NCBI RefSeq assembly: GCF_042650565.1 | Contig: NZ_JBHSBH010000002.1 | Span: 108,020 to 172,019 of the forward strand | DNA: 64,000 nt | From: Nocardiopsis_B sediminis | GTDB taxonomy: Bacteria; Actinomycetota; Actinomycetes; Streptosporangiales; Streptosporangiaceae | Reading direction: 5' to 3' | Part shown: positions 48,220-57,638 of the stretch, one piece after another | Layout: every line of letters starts with the position of its first letter | Position numbering within the stretch: position 1 is the stretch's first letter | Notes under the pieces: generated by a model | The model's database searches: none | Told to the model about the DNA's origin: nothing | What the model saw: the letters and a program-made list of their open reading frames with translations, nothing else | Program-made: the position numbers and the translations under genes

Positions 48220-48774
48220 GGGCGTCTCCTCGCATTGCCTGGGGTAACACGTGGGGTGCGCCGCCCGGCCCAGCGGGCCGGGCCACTGCGGCCGGGCCTG
48301 CGGGCACGGCCGTGCGCTCGTAACGACGTTATCCACATCCGCGCCCGGCCGGGGTGCCGCCGAGGCGAGCGTCCCGTCCGGATACGGGTTCATCGGACCT
48401 CCGCGAGCCGGCGAACCGCCGAACAGCGGTCACCACGCGCGGACGCCCGGTGCCCGGCCGGTGGACGGCGGCCGGGCAAACGTCCATCGTTCCAGACGGC
48501 GCGGACACACCCCGCAGGATCGCCGCGCCGCCCGCGGCCCGGGTGAGCCCGTTGCCGGGGACCTCTGGAACCGCCGTCGCGCCCGGCCCTGGACAGGGGC
48601 CGGGCGCGACGGCACGGGTACCGCGCCGAGGAACCCGTGCGGGGAACACACGGATGCGGGCGGCGAGCGGTTCGGTCCGCGGGGCGAACCCTTGTTCGGG
48701 GCCTCCCGCTGGGGCGCCGGGGCGTCCCTACGGCGGCGCCGGGAGCGCGCCGGCCGCCGGGCTCCCGGTGTGCG
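48220..48774 (-). other. tlyA-nadK intergenic region with terminator
   Basis: A 15-bp perfect stem CGTCGCGCCCGGCCC (48575-48589) with GGGCCGGGCGCGACG (48597-48611), loop TGGACAG, should end the tlyA transcript. The rest of the 555 bp shows no gene I can support and must hold the nadK promoter. Confidence 0.65.
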
Positions 48775-49575
48775 CTACTGCGGGCCCTCGGCGATGGCGC
48801 GGCGCAGGTCGGCCTCCTCCAGCGGGGCGGCGTCGGCGCGCAGGCGCAGGAAGTACTCGACGTTGCCCGAGGGACCCGGCAGCGGGCTGGCGGCCACCCC
48901 CGCTGTACCCAGCCCCAGGGTGAGCGCGTGCGCGGCGACGTCGCGCACGGCCTCGGCGCGCAGCTGCGGGTCGCGCACGACGCCGCCGGCGCCGACCCGG
49001 TCCTTGCCCACCTCGAACTGGGGCTTGACCATCATGGCGAAGTCGGCACCGGGGTCGGCGCAGGCCACGAGCGGCGGCAGGACGAGTTTGAGGGAGATGA
49101 ACGACAGGTCGCCGACCACCAGGTCCGGCAGCGGCTCGCCGACCTGGTCCGGGGTGAGGTCGCGGACGTTGCACCGCTCCTTGACGGTGACCCGGTCGTC
49201 GCTGCGCAGCGACCACGCGAGCTGCCCGTACCCGACGTCGACGGCGACGACGTGCGCTGCGCCGCGGCGCAGCAGGACGTCGGTGAACCCGCCCGTGGAC
49301 GCGCCCGCGTCCAGGCACCGGCGGCCCCGGACGTCGATGCCGAAGGCGTCGAGGGCCCCGATGAGCTTGTGCGCGCCGCGGGAGACGTAGACCGGGGCGT
49401 CGTCGGGCGTCTTGACGACGATCGGCTGGTCGGTGCCGACCTGGGTGGCGGGCTTGGTCGCGAGCACCCCGGCGACGCGGACGTGGCCGCCGTCGATGAG
49501 TTCGGCGGCGTGCCCGCGCGAGCGGGCTTGCCCGCGGCGGACGAGTTCGGCGTCGAGCCGGCTGCGTTTGGCCAT
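48775..49575 (-). CDS. tlyA: TlyA, rRNA 2'-O-methyltransferase / hemolysin family
   Basis: 266 aa. An S4 RNA-binding domain (SRLDAELVRRGQARSRGHAAELI) is followed by a FtsJ-like fold with DAGASTGGFTDVLLRRGA (SAM site) and MVKPQFEVG (catalytic Lys). In mycobacteria it methylates 16S and 23S rRNA and sets capreomycin sensitivity. Gene order with nadK and recN is the same as in M. tuberculosis. Confidence 0.94.
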   Translation of the reverse strand: MAKRSRLDAELVRRGQARSRGHAAELIDGGHVRVAGVLATKPATQVGTDQPIVVKTPDDAPVYVSRGAHKLIGALDAFGIDVRGRRCLDAGASTGGFTDVLLRRGAAHVVAVDVGYGQLAWSLRSDDRVTVKERCNVRDLTPDQVGEPLPDLVVGDLSFISLKLVLPPLVACADPGADFAMMVKPQFEVGKDRVGAGGVVRDPQLRAEAVRDVAAHALTLGLGTAGVAASPLPGPSGNVEYFLRLRADAAPLEEADLRRAIAEGPQ

Positions 49576-49942
49576 GGGAGAGCGGCGTGCCTATCTGCGT
49601 GTGCGTGTGCGTGGCGGTGGTGTGAGGGGCGCGCGTGTGCCGCCGGGGATACCGCTGTCACCGGGGACACCGCGCAACGCGACGATACCGGCCCGTGGCC
49701 CGCTCCCCCGCCGCGGCACCGCGGCGACGCGTGCCCCCACCCGGGCCCTATGCCGCTTTCGCATGAAACCGCTCCTTTTTGTCTTGGACGGCATCGGTGC
49801 CCGCCGCGAGACTGCTGCACGAGGCCACCGGCCGCGGCTCCGGCGGCCGGCTGCGCGGGCGGAGCCCGCTCACGCCGTCCGACGACACCGTGACCGTGAG
49901 CGTTCGATTCATTACGAACGGACCAAAGAGGGAGATCAAACC
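49576..49942. other. tlyA-bla divergent intergenic region with operator-like repeat
   Basis: CGTTCG (49901-49906) and CGAACG (49915-49920) are 8 bases apart, about 23 bases before the beta-lactamase start, where a regulator would block transcription. Other DNA here shows no gene. It is not a LexA box because the half-sites are in the opposite order. Confidence 0.45.
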
Positions 49943-50866
49943 ATGCCGATCCCGCACCCGCGACGCGCCGGAACGGTGGCCTCGGCCACCGCCGCGCTCG
50001 CCCTCCTCGCCGGCTGCGCGGCGGGCGGCGGCGCCGACGCGCCCACATCGGCGACCCCCGAGGGGTCCCCGGCGGGCTCCCCCACCCCCTTTGAGGAGGG
50101 GTTCGAGCGGCTCGAAAGCGACTTCGACGCCCGGCTCGGCGTCTACGCGGTCGACACCGGAAGCGACGAGACCGTCGCCTACCGCGCCGACGAGCGGTTC
50201 GCCTACGCCTCCACGCACAAGGCGTTCTCGGTCGGCGCCCTGCTGCGCGAGAACTCGCTGGAGGAGATGGAGGAGGTCGTCACCTACACCGAGGACGACC
50301 TGGTCAACTGGTCCCCCATCACCGAGGAGCACGTCGGCACCGGGATGACCTTGTTGGAGGTCAGCGATGCCGCCGTCCGCTATAGCGACAACACCGCGGC
50401 CAACCTCCTCTTCGAGGAACTCGGCGGGCCGGGCGGCCTCGACGCCGCCCTGGAGGAGGTCGGCGACGACGTCACCCGGGTGGACCGGATCGAGCCCGGC
50501 CTCAGCGAGTGGGCGCCGGGCGACGACCGCGACACCAGCACACCGCAGGCCATGGCCACCACCCTGCGGGCCTACACCCTTGGTGATGCGCTCCCGGAGG
50601 AGAAGAGCGAGATCCTCATCGACATGCTCAAGCGCAACACCACCGGCGACGCACTGATCCGCGCGGGGGTGCCCGAGGGCTGGGAGGTCGGCGACAAGAC
50701 GGGCAACGCCAACTACGGGACGCGCAACGACATCGGCATCCTGTGGCCGCCGGACGGCGACCCCATCGTCCTCGCGGTCATGTCCAGCCGCGACGCCGAG
50801 GACGCCGACCACGACGACGCACTCATCGCCGAGGCCGCCGAGGTCGTCATCGACACCCTGGCGTAG
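49943..50866 (+). CDS. Class A beta-lactamase, lipoprotein
   Basis: 307 aa. LLAGC (lipobox, C25) predicts membrane anchoring. Class A motifs: S90-T-H-K93 (SxxK), S148-D149-N150, E184-x3-S188, K252-T-G254. S188 stands where Ambler 170 is normally Asn. The protein is unusually acidic throughout. It hydrolyses beta-lactams; the exact spectrum is not inferable. GAGGGAGA lies upstream of ATG 49943. Confidence 0.92.
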   Translation: MPIPHPRRAGTVASATAALALLAGCAAGGGADAPTSATPEGSPAGSPTPFEEGFERLESDFDARLGVYAVDTGSDETVAYRADERFAYASTHKAFSVGALLRENSLEEMEEVVTYTEDDLVNWSPITEEHVGTGMTLLEVSDAAVRYSDNTAANLLFEELGGPGGLDAALEEVGDDVTRVDRIEPGLSEWAPGDDRDTSTPQAMATTLRAYTLGDALPEEKSEILIDMLKRNTTGDALIRAGVPEGWEVGDKTGNANYGTRNDIGILWPPDGDPIVLAVMSSRDAEDADHDDALIAEAAEVVIDTLA

Positions 50867-50952
50867 CCGTCCGCCCGCCCGGGCCGTGCCGACGGAGGGG
50901 CGGGGTGGGCGGGCGGCCGCGCGGCCGCGCGCGATGAACCCGGTGACGCCCG

Positions 50953-51438
50953 GTGGCCATCACCGCGATAATCGCCGATGTGGACAAGGTCGAGGTCGTC
51001 GTCGCCCATCACGAGCGGGCGACCCTGCGCGTCGGCGACGTGTTCCTGAAGATCGACGCCGATCAGGCGAACGGCGTTCTTCCCACCGACGTGGTCACGC
51101 GCAACCGTCGGGTTGCCGAGGCAGCGCTCCGGCCGTGGACACCGGTGTTCACGCACGGCGACCTCCAGGTCGCCCACGTGTTCGTCAAGGGTGACGAGAT
51201 CACAGGCGTGATCGACTGGTCCGAGGCGACCCAGGGCGATGCCCTGTTCGACCTCGCCACCTTGACACTCGGACACGAGGAGCGCCTCGGCGACGTCGTC
51301 GCCGGCTACGGCACCGATGTGGACCTCGACGTGATCCGCGCATGGTGGTCGCTGCGAAGCCTGGGGGCGGTCCGCTGGCTGGTCGAGCACGGCTTCGACC
51401 CCGCGCCCGAGATCGCCGTACTGGGATCCCGGCTGTGA
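50953..51438 (+). pseudogene. Internally deleted aminoglycoside-phosphotransferase-like gene
   Basis: 161 aa frame, GTG start. Residues 1-38 look like an APH-fold N-lobe start (LRVGDVFLKIDAD). Residues 43-161 match its C-lobe: VFTHGDLQ (catalytic D70, though Asn of HGDxxxxN is His) and GVIDWSEATQGDALFD (D88). About 110-140 residues of the kinase core normally between them are missing at residue 38-42, with frame kept. Relatives are about 290 aa. Without the ATP-cleft part it is probably non-functional. The junction is seen; the loss of activity is inferred. Confidence 0.72.
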
Positions 51439-51671
51439 GACCACGCTGGCCCGAGGCTAAAAGCCCGGCCGGCCGGACCGGGACCCGATCGCTGGCCTTC
51501 CGGGACCGTCGCCCCGGCAAGCGGATCGGCCGTATGACGGGCCGCGGCGGTGGCGGCCCAGATCGCGCACAACGGCGCCGACCCCTTCAGACCCTTCAGA
51601 CTCCAACAGCATGGTCGAACGCTTCAAGTGCGCCTGAACCGGGAGTGCGTCTATGCCCTGACAGGTCCGAG

Positions 51672-51695
51672 GGGGAACGGCGGGAGGCGTTCCCC
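51672..51695 (-). terminator. Probable terminator after the small 51788 gene
   Basis: GGGGAACG (51672-51679) with CGTTCCCC (51688-51695), loop of 8, about 95 bp past the stop of the minus-strand gene. The surrounding 51439-51787 has no other feature I can support. Confidence 0.45.
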
Positions 51696-51787
51696 GGATG
51701 ACTGCACGGATATGACCACCACCGGTTCGACGTCGCACTCGACGGCACTCCCGCCTCCCGCGTTCCCGACCTCTCAGGTCGGTACGG

Positions 51788-51991
51788 CTAGTCCTCGCGG
51801 TCCAGGGCGGAGAGCGCGCTGGAGAGTTCGCGGTGCAGCTCGTCGTAGACGGCGACGTGCTCGGCGGTGGGCAGGTGGTCCAGCGCCTCCAGGCGCTCAC
51901 GCGTACCGTCGACGATCCGCTCGGCCATACCCGCGGCCGCCGCGTCCTCCGCCTCGGCCGACTGATCGGGTCCTGCTCCCGGAACGGTCAC
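51788..51991 (-). CDS. Small conserved protein of the tlyA neighbourhood
   Basis: 67 aa from a GTG at 51991, with GGAGGGG upstream. The helix-rich C-terminus (LEALDHLPTAEHVAVYDELHRELSSAL) resembles the short conserved protein next to tlyA in M. tuberculosis (Rv1693). Function unknown. Longer upstream reading into 52276 is not supported. Confidence 0.7.
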   Translation of the reverse strand: MTVPGAGPDQSAEAEDAAAAGMAERIVDGTRERLEALDHLPTAEHVAVYDELHRELSSALSALDRED

Positions 51992-52619
51992 GGCGTCCCA
52001 CCCCTCCCTTTCCCTTGCGCGCTGGTCGCACGGCCGCGCAGACGACGCGCCGACCGCTCGCCGTTGCGCCGCGGCCGCGCGGCGCTCCGGCCATCGGATC
52101 CACCGTAGGCCACTGTGCCCGGTCATGGGCGCGGGCCGCGCCTCATGGTCTGAGTGGCCGCACGCGGTCCAGCCCGCCTCAGGACGGACCCCGGCACCGT
52201 GTGCGCCCCCGTCGCAGGCGATCCGGCATCCACGGCCGTCCGCGCCTGGAGGATGGCGGGGCTGAGCGACCGCCAACGGGGGCGGCTCGCCGCGCGCGGC
52301 CGACGAGTGGACTTCGCCGGCGGGGTTCCCGCGGTATCAGCGCGCGGCCCTGGCCAAGAAGTGCGCGAGACCGACGCCTGGGCAGGTGAGGGGGAAGACC
52401 GTCCCGCCGTACGGCCCGGCACTGCCCGGGCCGATGGGCAGGCGGCCGAAAACGAGCGGATCCGAATCCGGGGCGTCTAGCACAACGAGGATTTCCCGGC
52501 GTCGTGGGCCGGGGCGGGTGAACAGCACGTTCGCCGAATTCGATGCCGACCCGGTCGTATGGCCCTCGGCGGGGCCGGTGGCCGGTGGCCGCCGATGCGC
52601 GACCGGCGGATCGGCCGGA
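51992..52619. other. 628-bp region without a supported gene
   Basis: No reading frame here shows a recognisable domain. GGCCCGG/CCGGGCC at 52413-52432 is a small hairpin, perhaps the phasin-like gene's terminator. A minus-strand frame ending at 52337 reads as a possible peptide of about 60 residues from a GTG near 52530, but has no ribosome-binding site or homologue I know. Confidence 0.4.
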
Positions 52620-53720
52620 TCAGTCGGTCTTCTTCGGCGACGGGGTGCTCTTGCCGCGGGTGCCGGAGCGCTTGGTGGTGGACTTCGCGGTGGACTTGGC
52701 CCCCGTGGTGCGGGTGCGGGAGGTCGTGGCCTTGGCCTTCGTGGAGCGCTTGGCCGCCGGCTTCTTCGGCGGGTCCTGGGGCTCCGGTGCGTCCTCCGGG
52801 GTGGGCTCCGTGGTGCCCTTCGCGTCTGCGGCCTTGGCCGCTCCGCCCTTCTTCGCGGCCCGCGGCGCCGGGCCGGCGGACGCACCGCCGTCGGGCGCCG
52901 GGGCGGAGGCCACCGAAGCGGAGTCGGCGGCGGGGGTGTCGGCAGCGGCATCGGCGGGGTCTGCTGCGGGTTCGCCGTCCGCGACCGGGGCCGCGTCCTC
53001 GGCGGTCCGGGTGGCCGCCGGGACGGGCACGGGCACCGCGGCGGAGGCCGGTGCCGATTCAGAGGCCGATGCCGGTGCCGATGCCGGTGCGGGGTCCGGA
53101 ACAGGGGCCGCGAAGAGCGCGTCGGCGACATGCGGTTCCGCCGCCGCTTCCGGTCTCCCCGGCCGGGTGGGGGCGGGCTCGGGCGGCCGGACCGGTTCCG
53201 GAGCCGCCGGGACGGCCTGGCCACCGGCCGGGTCGTCCGGGGCGGCGTGCGCTGCCCCGGGAAGAGTCGGGCCGACCGGATACGGGGCCGGGTCGGCCGT
53301 TGGTGCAGGCACCGGCGCGGAGGCGGACGCCGCGGGGCGCGTGGCCGTGCGCTGGGCGGCGAGCCGTCGTTCGAGTTCGGCGACCCGGCGCGCCAGCCGG
53401 TCGTAGTCGTCGCGGCTCACGAGGTCCATCCGGTCGAGGACGCGCCCGACCTCGGCCGCGACGATCTCGTCCAGCGCCTCGCGGTTGGCCTGGCTGGTCT
53501 CGATCAGGTCGGTGGCCAGCGCCTGGATCGTGTGCCCCACGCGCGGCGCCGCCTCGCCGGCGTCGACGCCCCCGGACGCGGAGTCGGGCCTGGCCCCGGC
53601 CGCCGCACGGTCGTCGCCCGCGCGCAGCAGCGTCTTCGCCGCCGCCACGGCGCGCTTGCGGGTCAGCTCGGTGAGCCCGCTGGCGGCATCGAGATAGGCG
53701 CGGACGGCATCGACGACCAT
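52620..53720 (-). CDS. Phasin-like coiled-coil protein with basic Ala/Lys-rich tail
   Basis: 366 aa. Residues 1-45 (AYLDAASGLTELTRKRAVAAAKTLLRAG) and 60-120 are helical; DDYDRLARRVAELERRLAA (about 103-121) is a short coiled coil. The rest is Ala/Pro-rich, ending in AAKKGG, KSTAKSTTKRSG and similar, as in histone-like or PHA-granule PhaF proteins. It may bind DNA through the tail. A conserved actinobacterial gene in the tlyA-HAD region; not functionally assigned. Confidence 0.72.
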   Translation of the reverse strand: MVVDAVRAYLDAASGLTELTRKRAVAAAKTLLRAGDDRAAAGARPDSASGGVDAGEAAPRVGHTIQALATDLIETSQANREALDEIVAAEVGRVLDRMDLVSRDDYDRLARRVAELERRLAAQRTATRPAASASAPVPAPTADPAPYPVGPTLPGAAHAAPDDPAGGQAVPAAPEPVRPPEPAPTRPGRPEAAAEPHVADALFAAPVPDPAPASAPASASESAPASAAVPVPVPAATRTAEDAAPVADGEPAADPADAAADTPAADSASVASAPAPDGGASAGPAPRAAKKGGAAKAADAKGTTEPTPEDAPEPQDPPKKPAAKRSTKAKATTSRTRTTGAKSTAKSTTKRSGTRGKSTPSPKKTD

Positions 53721-53917
53721 GATGACTTTGCTCCTTGCTACAGGGCGCTGGCACAGGGGATCCGGGGGAGGCTCCCAACGCTACCGGGACCGGCGGGCGC
53801 GGGTGCCCGAAACGGCCACAGTGATCCACCCTTGCGGCGGTGCCGTTCCCCGCCGATCGGCCGCGCCGGGTGGGTCCGGGGAACCGGCGGTGACCGCTTT
53901 GGGGCATGATGGTGGCC

Positions 53918-54268
53918 ATGACCAGCGTTGAAGATTGCCGCGCGGCGATCGGCAAGGTCTCCGACCGCATCCTGGAGACCGACGAAGCGGACCGGCGCAA
54001 GCACCTCGTGGAGCGCACGGTGAGCCTCACCGTCAGCGACCTAGGCACGGTGTTCGACATGCGCCTCACCACCAACGGGCTGGAGGACGTCACCTCACGG
54101 AGCACCGACTCCGCGGGCCCCAAGGCGCAGGTGCGCATCACGGTGGCCGCCGACGATCTCATCGACCTGGCCGAGGACCGGCTCGACTTCGCCAAGGCGA
54201 TGTTCTCGGGCCGGGTGAAGCTCGACGCGAGCTTCGGCGACCTCATGCGCCTGCGCAAGCTGCTCTGA
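53918..54268 (+). CDS. SCP2 sterol-carrier-like protein
   Basis: 116 aa from ATG 53918; in-frame GTG 53912 with better spacing from GGGG, and ATG 53906, are alternatives. VFDMRLTTNGLEDV, AQVRITVAADDLIDLAEDRLDFAKAMFSGRVKLDASFGDL (SCP2 sandwich, split as AKAMFSGRVKL) match the family, which binds lipids or acyl chains. The role is unknown. It is divergent from the phasin-like gene. Confidence 0.82.
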   Translation: MTSVEDCRAAIGKVSDRILETDEADRRKHLVERTVSLTVSDLGTVFDMRLTTNGLEDVTSRSTDSAGPKAQVRITVAADDLIDLAEDRLDFAKAMFSGRVKLDASFGDLMRLRKLL

Positions 54269-54320
54269 CCGGCCCGGGGCGCCGGAGGCGGGCGACCGAC
54301 CGTCCGGGTATCGTGCCAGC

Positions 54321-55712
54321 GTGCGCAGAGAGCCGAAGGACACGGGTGGGGATCCCCTGGAGCTGGCGCCATTGCGGGGCCTGCGCTACGCGACCCCCGA
54401 CGCCCGGGCCCTCATCGACACCCCGGCTTTCAACGTCGCGCTCGCCCTGGCACCCCCTTACGACATGGTCGACGCCGCGTCGCTGACCTCCCTCCTGCGC
54501 GCCGAGCCGCTGAACGCCGCACTGCTGACCGTTCCGCCGTCGGCCGCGGAGGCCGCCGGCCCCGCAGAGGAGCTCACCGGCCCCGGCCGCTATCAGGCGG
54601 CCGCCCGCACCCTGCACCGCTGGATCTCCACGGGGGTGCTGGTGCGCGACCCCGATCCCGCGATCTACGTCTATGAACAGACCGCGCCCGACGGCGGGCG
54701 CCAGCGCGGGCTGATCGGCGCCCTGCGCCTGCCCGCGGGCGACGGCCCCGCGGTCCGCCCGCACGAGGACGTGGCGCCGGGCCCGGTGGTCGACCGCGCC
54801 GAACTGATGGCGGCCACCCGCGCCAACCTCGAACCGATCTTCCTCCTCTACCGCGGCGGCACCGGCACCGCGCGCGGCGCGGCCTCGCAGATCACCGACC
54901 GGGTGGCCGGCGGCGCCGCCGAACCGCTGACCGACACGGTCACGGCCGACGGCACCACCCACCGGCTCTGGGCGGTCACCGACCCCGGGCTCCAGGCCGA
55001 CATCGCCGCCGACCTGGCCCGGCGCACCGCGCTCATCGCCGACGGACACCACCGCTACGCCGCCTACCGCAGACTGCGCGACCGCCGCCCCGGCCCCGGG
55101 CCATGGGACCACGGCCTGGCCCTGCTCGTGGACTCCGACTCCTCGCCACCCCGCGTGGACGCCATCCACCGCGTGCTGCGCGGAATCGACCCCGACGCCG
55201 CGGTCCGGGCCGCGGAGGCCGAGCAGGTGGCGCGGGTCGAACGGCTCCCCTGGTCGCCCGCCGAAGCGCACGGGCTGCGGTCGGCCGTCGACGCCCTGGC
55301 GGAAGCCGCCCGGCCCGGCCCCGCCCTGCTGGTCGCGGGGGCCGGCGCCGATGACGGGCTCCACCTGCTCCGCGGGTTCGACGACCGGCGGCTGGCCGAC
55401 GCGGCCCCGGACCGGTCGCCCCAGTGGCGCGCCCTGCCCACCGCCGTGCTCGACCGTCTCCTGCTGCCGCTGTGGGGGCCGGGCGAGGGCCGCGTGGACC
55501 TGGTGCACGCCGACCCCGCCGCCGCCGTGGCCGCCGCCCGCCCCGGCTCCGACACCGCCGTCATCCTGCCCGCGCTCGCCGTGGACGACGTCTATGCGCT
55601 GACGTCCCGGGGGGAACTCACCCCCCGCAAATCGACGTCGTTCGGCCCCAAGCCGCGGACCGGCCTGGTCATCCGCGCATTCGCCCCTTCCGAAGCACCA
55701 CCCCGACCCTGA
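54321..55712 (+). CDS. DUF1015 family protein
   Basis: 463 aa, GTG start. It has LRGLRYATP, LAPPYDMVD, ADGHHRYAAYRRLRD (HHRYA signature) and the C-terminal KSTSFGPKPRTGLV. DUF1015 proteins are widespread, sometimes called uncharacterised serine-kinase-like. It sits 12 bp before the HAD gene, so the two are likely co-transcribed. Confidence 0.9.
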   Translation: MRREPKDTGGDPLELAPLRGLRYATPDARALIDTPAFNVALALAPPYDMVDAASLTSLLRAEPLNAALLTVPPSAAEAAGPAEELTGPGRYQAAARTLHRWISTGVLVRDPDPAIYVYEQTAPDGGRQRGLIGALRLPAGDGPAVRPHEDVAPGPVVDRAELMAATRANLEPIFLLYRGGTGTARGAASQITDRVAGGAAEPLTDTVTADGTTHRLWAVTDPGLQADIAADLARRTALIADGHHRYAAYRRLRDRRPGPGPWDHGLALLVDSDSSPPRVDAIHRVLRGIDPDAAVRAAEAEQVARVERLPWSPAEAHGLRSAVDALAEAARPGPALLVAGAGADDGLHLLRGFDDRRLADAAPDRSPQWRALPTAVLDRLLLPLWGPGEGRVDLVHADPAAAVAAARPGSDTAVILPALAVDDVYALTSRGELTPRKSTSFGPKPRTGLVIRAFAPSEAPPRP

Positions 55713-55723
55713 AGACGGAACGC

Positions 55724-56725
55724 ATGACCCTGCTGACTTCCACCCGGCCGCTGAACCTGGCCTACGACGCCGCTCTGCTCGATCTGGACGGTGTGGTCTA
55801 CATCGGCCCGCGTGCGGTGCCCGCCGCGCCCGAGGCCATCGACAAGGCACGGGCCGCGGGGATGCGGGTGGCGTTCGTGACCAACAACGCCTCGCGCACC
55901 CCGGCGGCGATCGCCGAACGGCTGACCTCGATCGGGGTCGTGGCGGCCCCCGAGGAGGTGGTGACCTCGGCCGAGGCCGCCGCCCGGCTGATCGCCGAGC
56001 GGTTCCCCGCGGGTTCGCCCGTGCTGGTGGTGGGCGACACCGGGCTGCGCTTGGCGGTGCGCCGCCAGGGCCTGCGCCCCGTGACCCTGGCGGTCGAGCG
56101 GCCGGTGGCGGTGGTGCAGGGGTACTCGCCCCGGCTGAGCTACGACCAGCTCGTGGAGGGCACCCTCGCGGTGGCCGCCGGAGCCCTGTTCGTGGCCAGC
56201 AACAACGACGCCACCGCGCCCCTGGAGCGCGGGATCCAGCCCGGCAACGGGTCGCTGTCGCGGGTGATCGCCCACGCGACCCGGGTATCGCCCGTGGTGG
56301 CGGGCAAGCCCATGCGCCCCCTGCACGACGAGGGTGTCCTGCGCACCGGCGCGCGGACGCCGCTGGTGGTGGGCGACCGGCTCGACACCGATATCGAGGG
56401 GGCCACGACCCGCGGCTGCGCGAGCCTGCTGGTGCTGTCGGGGGTGACCACGCCCGCCGACCTGGTGGGCGCCGTGCCCGAGCACCGGCCGTCGTATGTG
56501 TCCTGGGACCTGGCCGGCCTGGGCCACGCCCACCCCGAGACCCGCCTGACCGGCCACGGCGCCTGCTGCGGCGGGTGGACCGCATCGGTGGATGCCGGCC
56601 GGGTGGCACTGGACGGCGACGGGGACCGGCTCGACGGCCTGCGTGCGGTCTGCGCCGCGGTCTGGGACGACCCCGCCCCCGCCACGCCCGCGTTCGACGA
56701 CGCGCTCGCCCGCCTGGGGCTGTGA
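55724..56725 (+). CDS. HAD-family sugar phosphatase (NagD/Gro3P phosphatase type)
   Basis: 333 aa. DLDGVVYIG (catalytic DxD at about 19-21), AFVTNNASRT (motif II Thr), AGKPMRPLHDEG (Lys motif III) and GDRLDTDIEGA (motif IV). This is the C2-capped HAD type, as M. tuberculosis Rv1692 glycerol-3-phosphate phosphatase. The substrate is inferred. It ends eight bases from the convergent ssb gene. Confidence 0.9.
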   Translation: MTLLTSTRPLNLAYDAALLDLDGVVYIGPRAVPAAPEAIDKARAAGMRVAFVTNNASRTPAAIAERLTSIGVVAAPEEVVTSAEAAARLIAERFPAGSPVLVVGDTGLRLAVRRQGLRPVTLAVERPVAVVQGYSPRLSYDQLVEGTLAVAAGALFVASNNDATAPLERGIQPGNGSLSRVIAHATRVSPVVAGKPMRPLHDEGVLRTGARTPLVVGDRLDTDIEGATTRGCASLLVLSGVTTPADLVGAVPEHRPSYVSWDLAGLGHAHPETRLTGHGACCGGWTASVDAGRVALDGDGDRLDGLRAVCAAVWDDPAPATPAFDDALARLGL

Positions 56726-56733
56726 CCCGGCGG

Positions 56734-57255
56734 TCATTCCGGGTCTCCGATCCGCCCCATCCACTCCACCGACCTGGCCTCGACCTCGATGACGCTGGTG
56801 GAGCCGCCCGGGGTTCGCCAGAACCGGCGCCGCAGCGACCCGCTGACCTGGACGATGTCGCCGATCCGCCACCCCCGGGTGGCGTCCTGCATGGATTCGT
56901 GGAAGCTCACGCAGGTGATGGGGTCGGCCGGCTGGTTGGGGCGTCGTTCGGCCGGGGGCCGGGTGATGGAGATCCGCCACGTGACCAGGTGGTCGCCGCT
57001 GGGGAGCTCGCGCACGGCGGGTTCGGCGGTGATCCGGCCGGCGAGGAGGACGTCGTTGCGGTGGCCGGTGGGATCGTGCGACCGCCCTCCGCCGGTACGC
57101 GCGGTGCCGTCGGTGCGGGCGGTGCCCTCCGAGCGGGTGGTGCTCTCGGTGCGAGTGGTGTCTCCGCGCCCGGACGGCGGAGCGGCGGTCGCGGTGGCGG
57201 CAGCGGAGGTGCCTGCGGCGGAGTCGGTGGCGGCGGCGAAGGGCTGATTGTGCAT
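56734..57255 (-). CDS. ssb: Single-stranded DNA-binding protein paralogue
   Basis: 173 aa. OB-fold core NDVLLAGRITAEPAVRELPSGDHLVTWRISI and ITCVSFHE are SSB-like, but the C-terminal acidic DDDIPF tip is missing and the Thr/Gly-rich 50-residue N-terminus is unusual. It is thus an SsbB-like paralogue and not the replicative SSB. GGAAGGA precedes the ATG. Confidence 0.8.
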   Translation of the reverse strand: MHNQPFAAATDSAAGTSAAATATAAPPSGRGDTTRTESTTRSEGTARTDGTARTGGGRSHDPTGHRNDVLLAGRITAEPAVRELPSGDHLVTWRISITRPPAERRPNQPADPITCVSFHESMQDATRGWRIGDIVQVSGSLRRRFWRTPGGSTSVIEVEARSVEWMGRIGDPE

Positions 57256-57638
57256 GCTGGTCCTTCCGGCTGGATATGAGGCGGCCCTTGGGCCGGGCGG
57301 CGCGGTGGGCCGCTCCAGTGACGCGAACCCAGGATCGGCCCGGCACGGCCCCCGCCGGAAGGGCGAATTCGCGGCCTGTGGACAAACGGAACGGCGAGCC
57401 GACGAGCGAGCGTAGGCGGCGCTGCCCCCTGGCCGAAGACTCGCCCCTCGGGGCCGTTGAAGCCGATTGAGAAGGCGAGCGCGACCCGTGGTCCCGAGCG
57501 GGGCCGGTTCCGGCTCCGGCCGGGGACCCCGCCGCTGCTCGTGCGCTGCCGGGTGAACTACATTCGGAGACCACCGGTGACCACCGGGTACGGGGGCCGG
57601 TCGCGGCCGGGCGGCCGGGCGATGGAAGGAGATGGACC
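57256..57638. other. Divergent ssb-MBL intergenic region
   Basis: No gene. A GACCACCGG direct repeat lies at 57572-57589 and GAAGGAG before the downstream start at 57624-57630. Confidence 0.35.

Noticed and set aside
49901..49920. CGTTCG/CGAACG dyad considered as a LexA box
   Set aside because: The half-sites face the opposite way to CGAAC-N4-GTTCG.
52337..52620. Possible small minus-strand peptide starting at a GTG near 52530
   Set aside because: No ribosome-binding site, no domain and a likely overlap with the terminator of the phasin-like gene.
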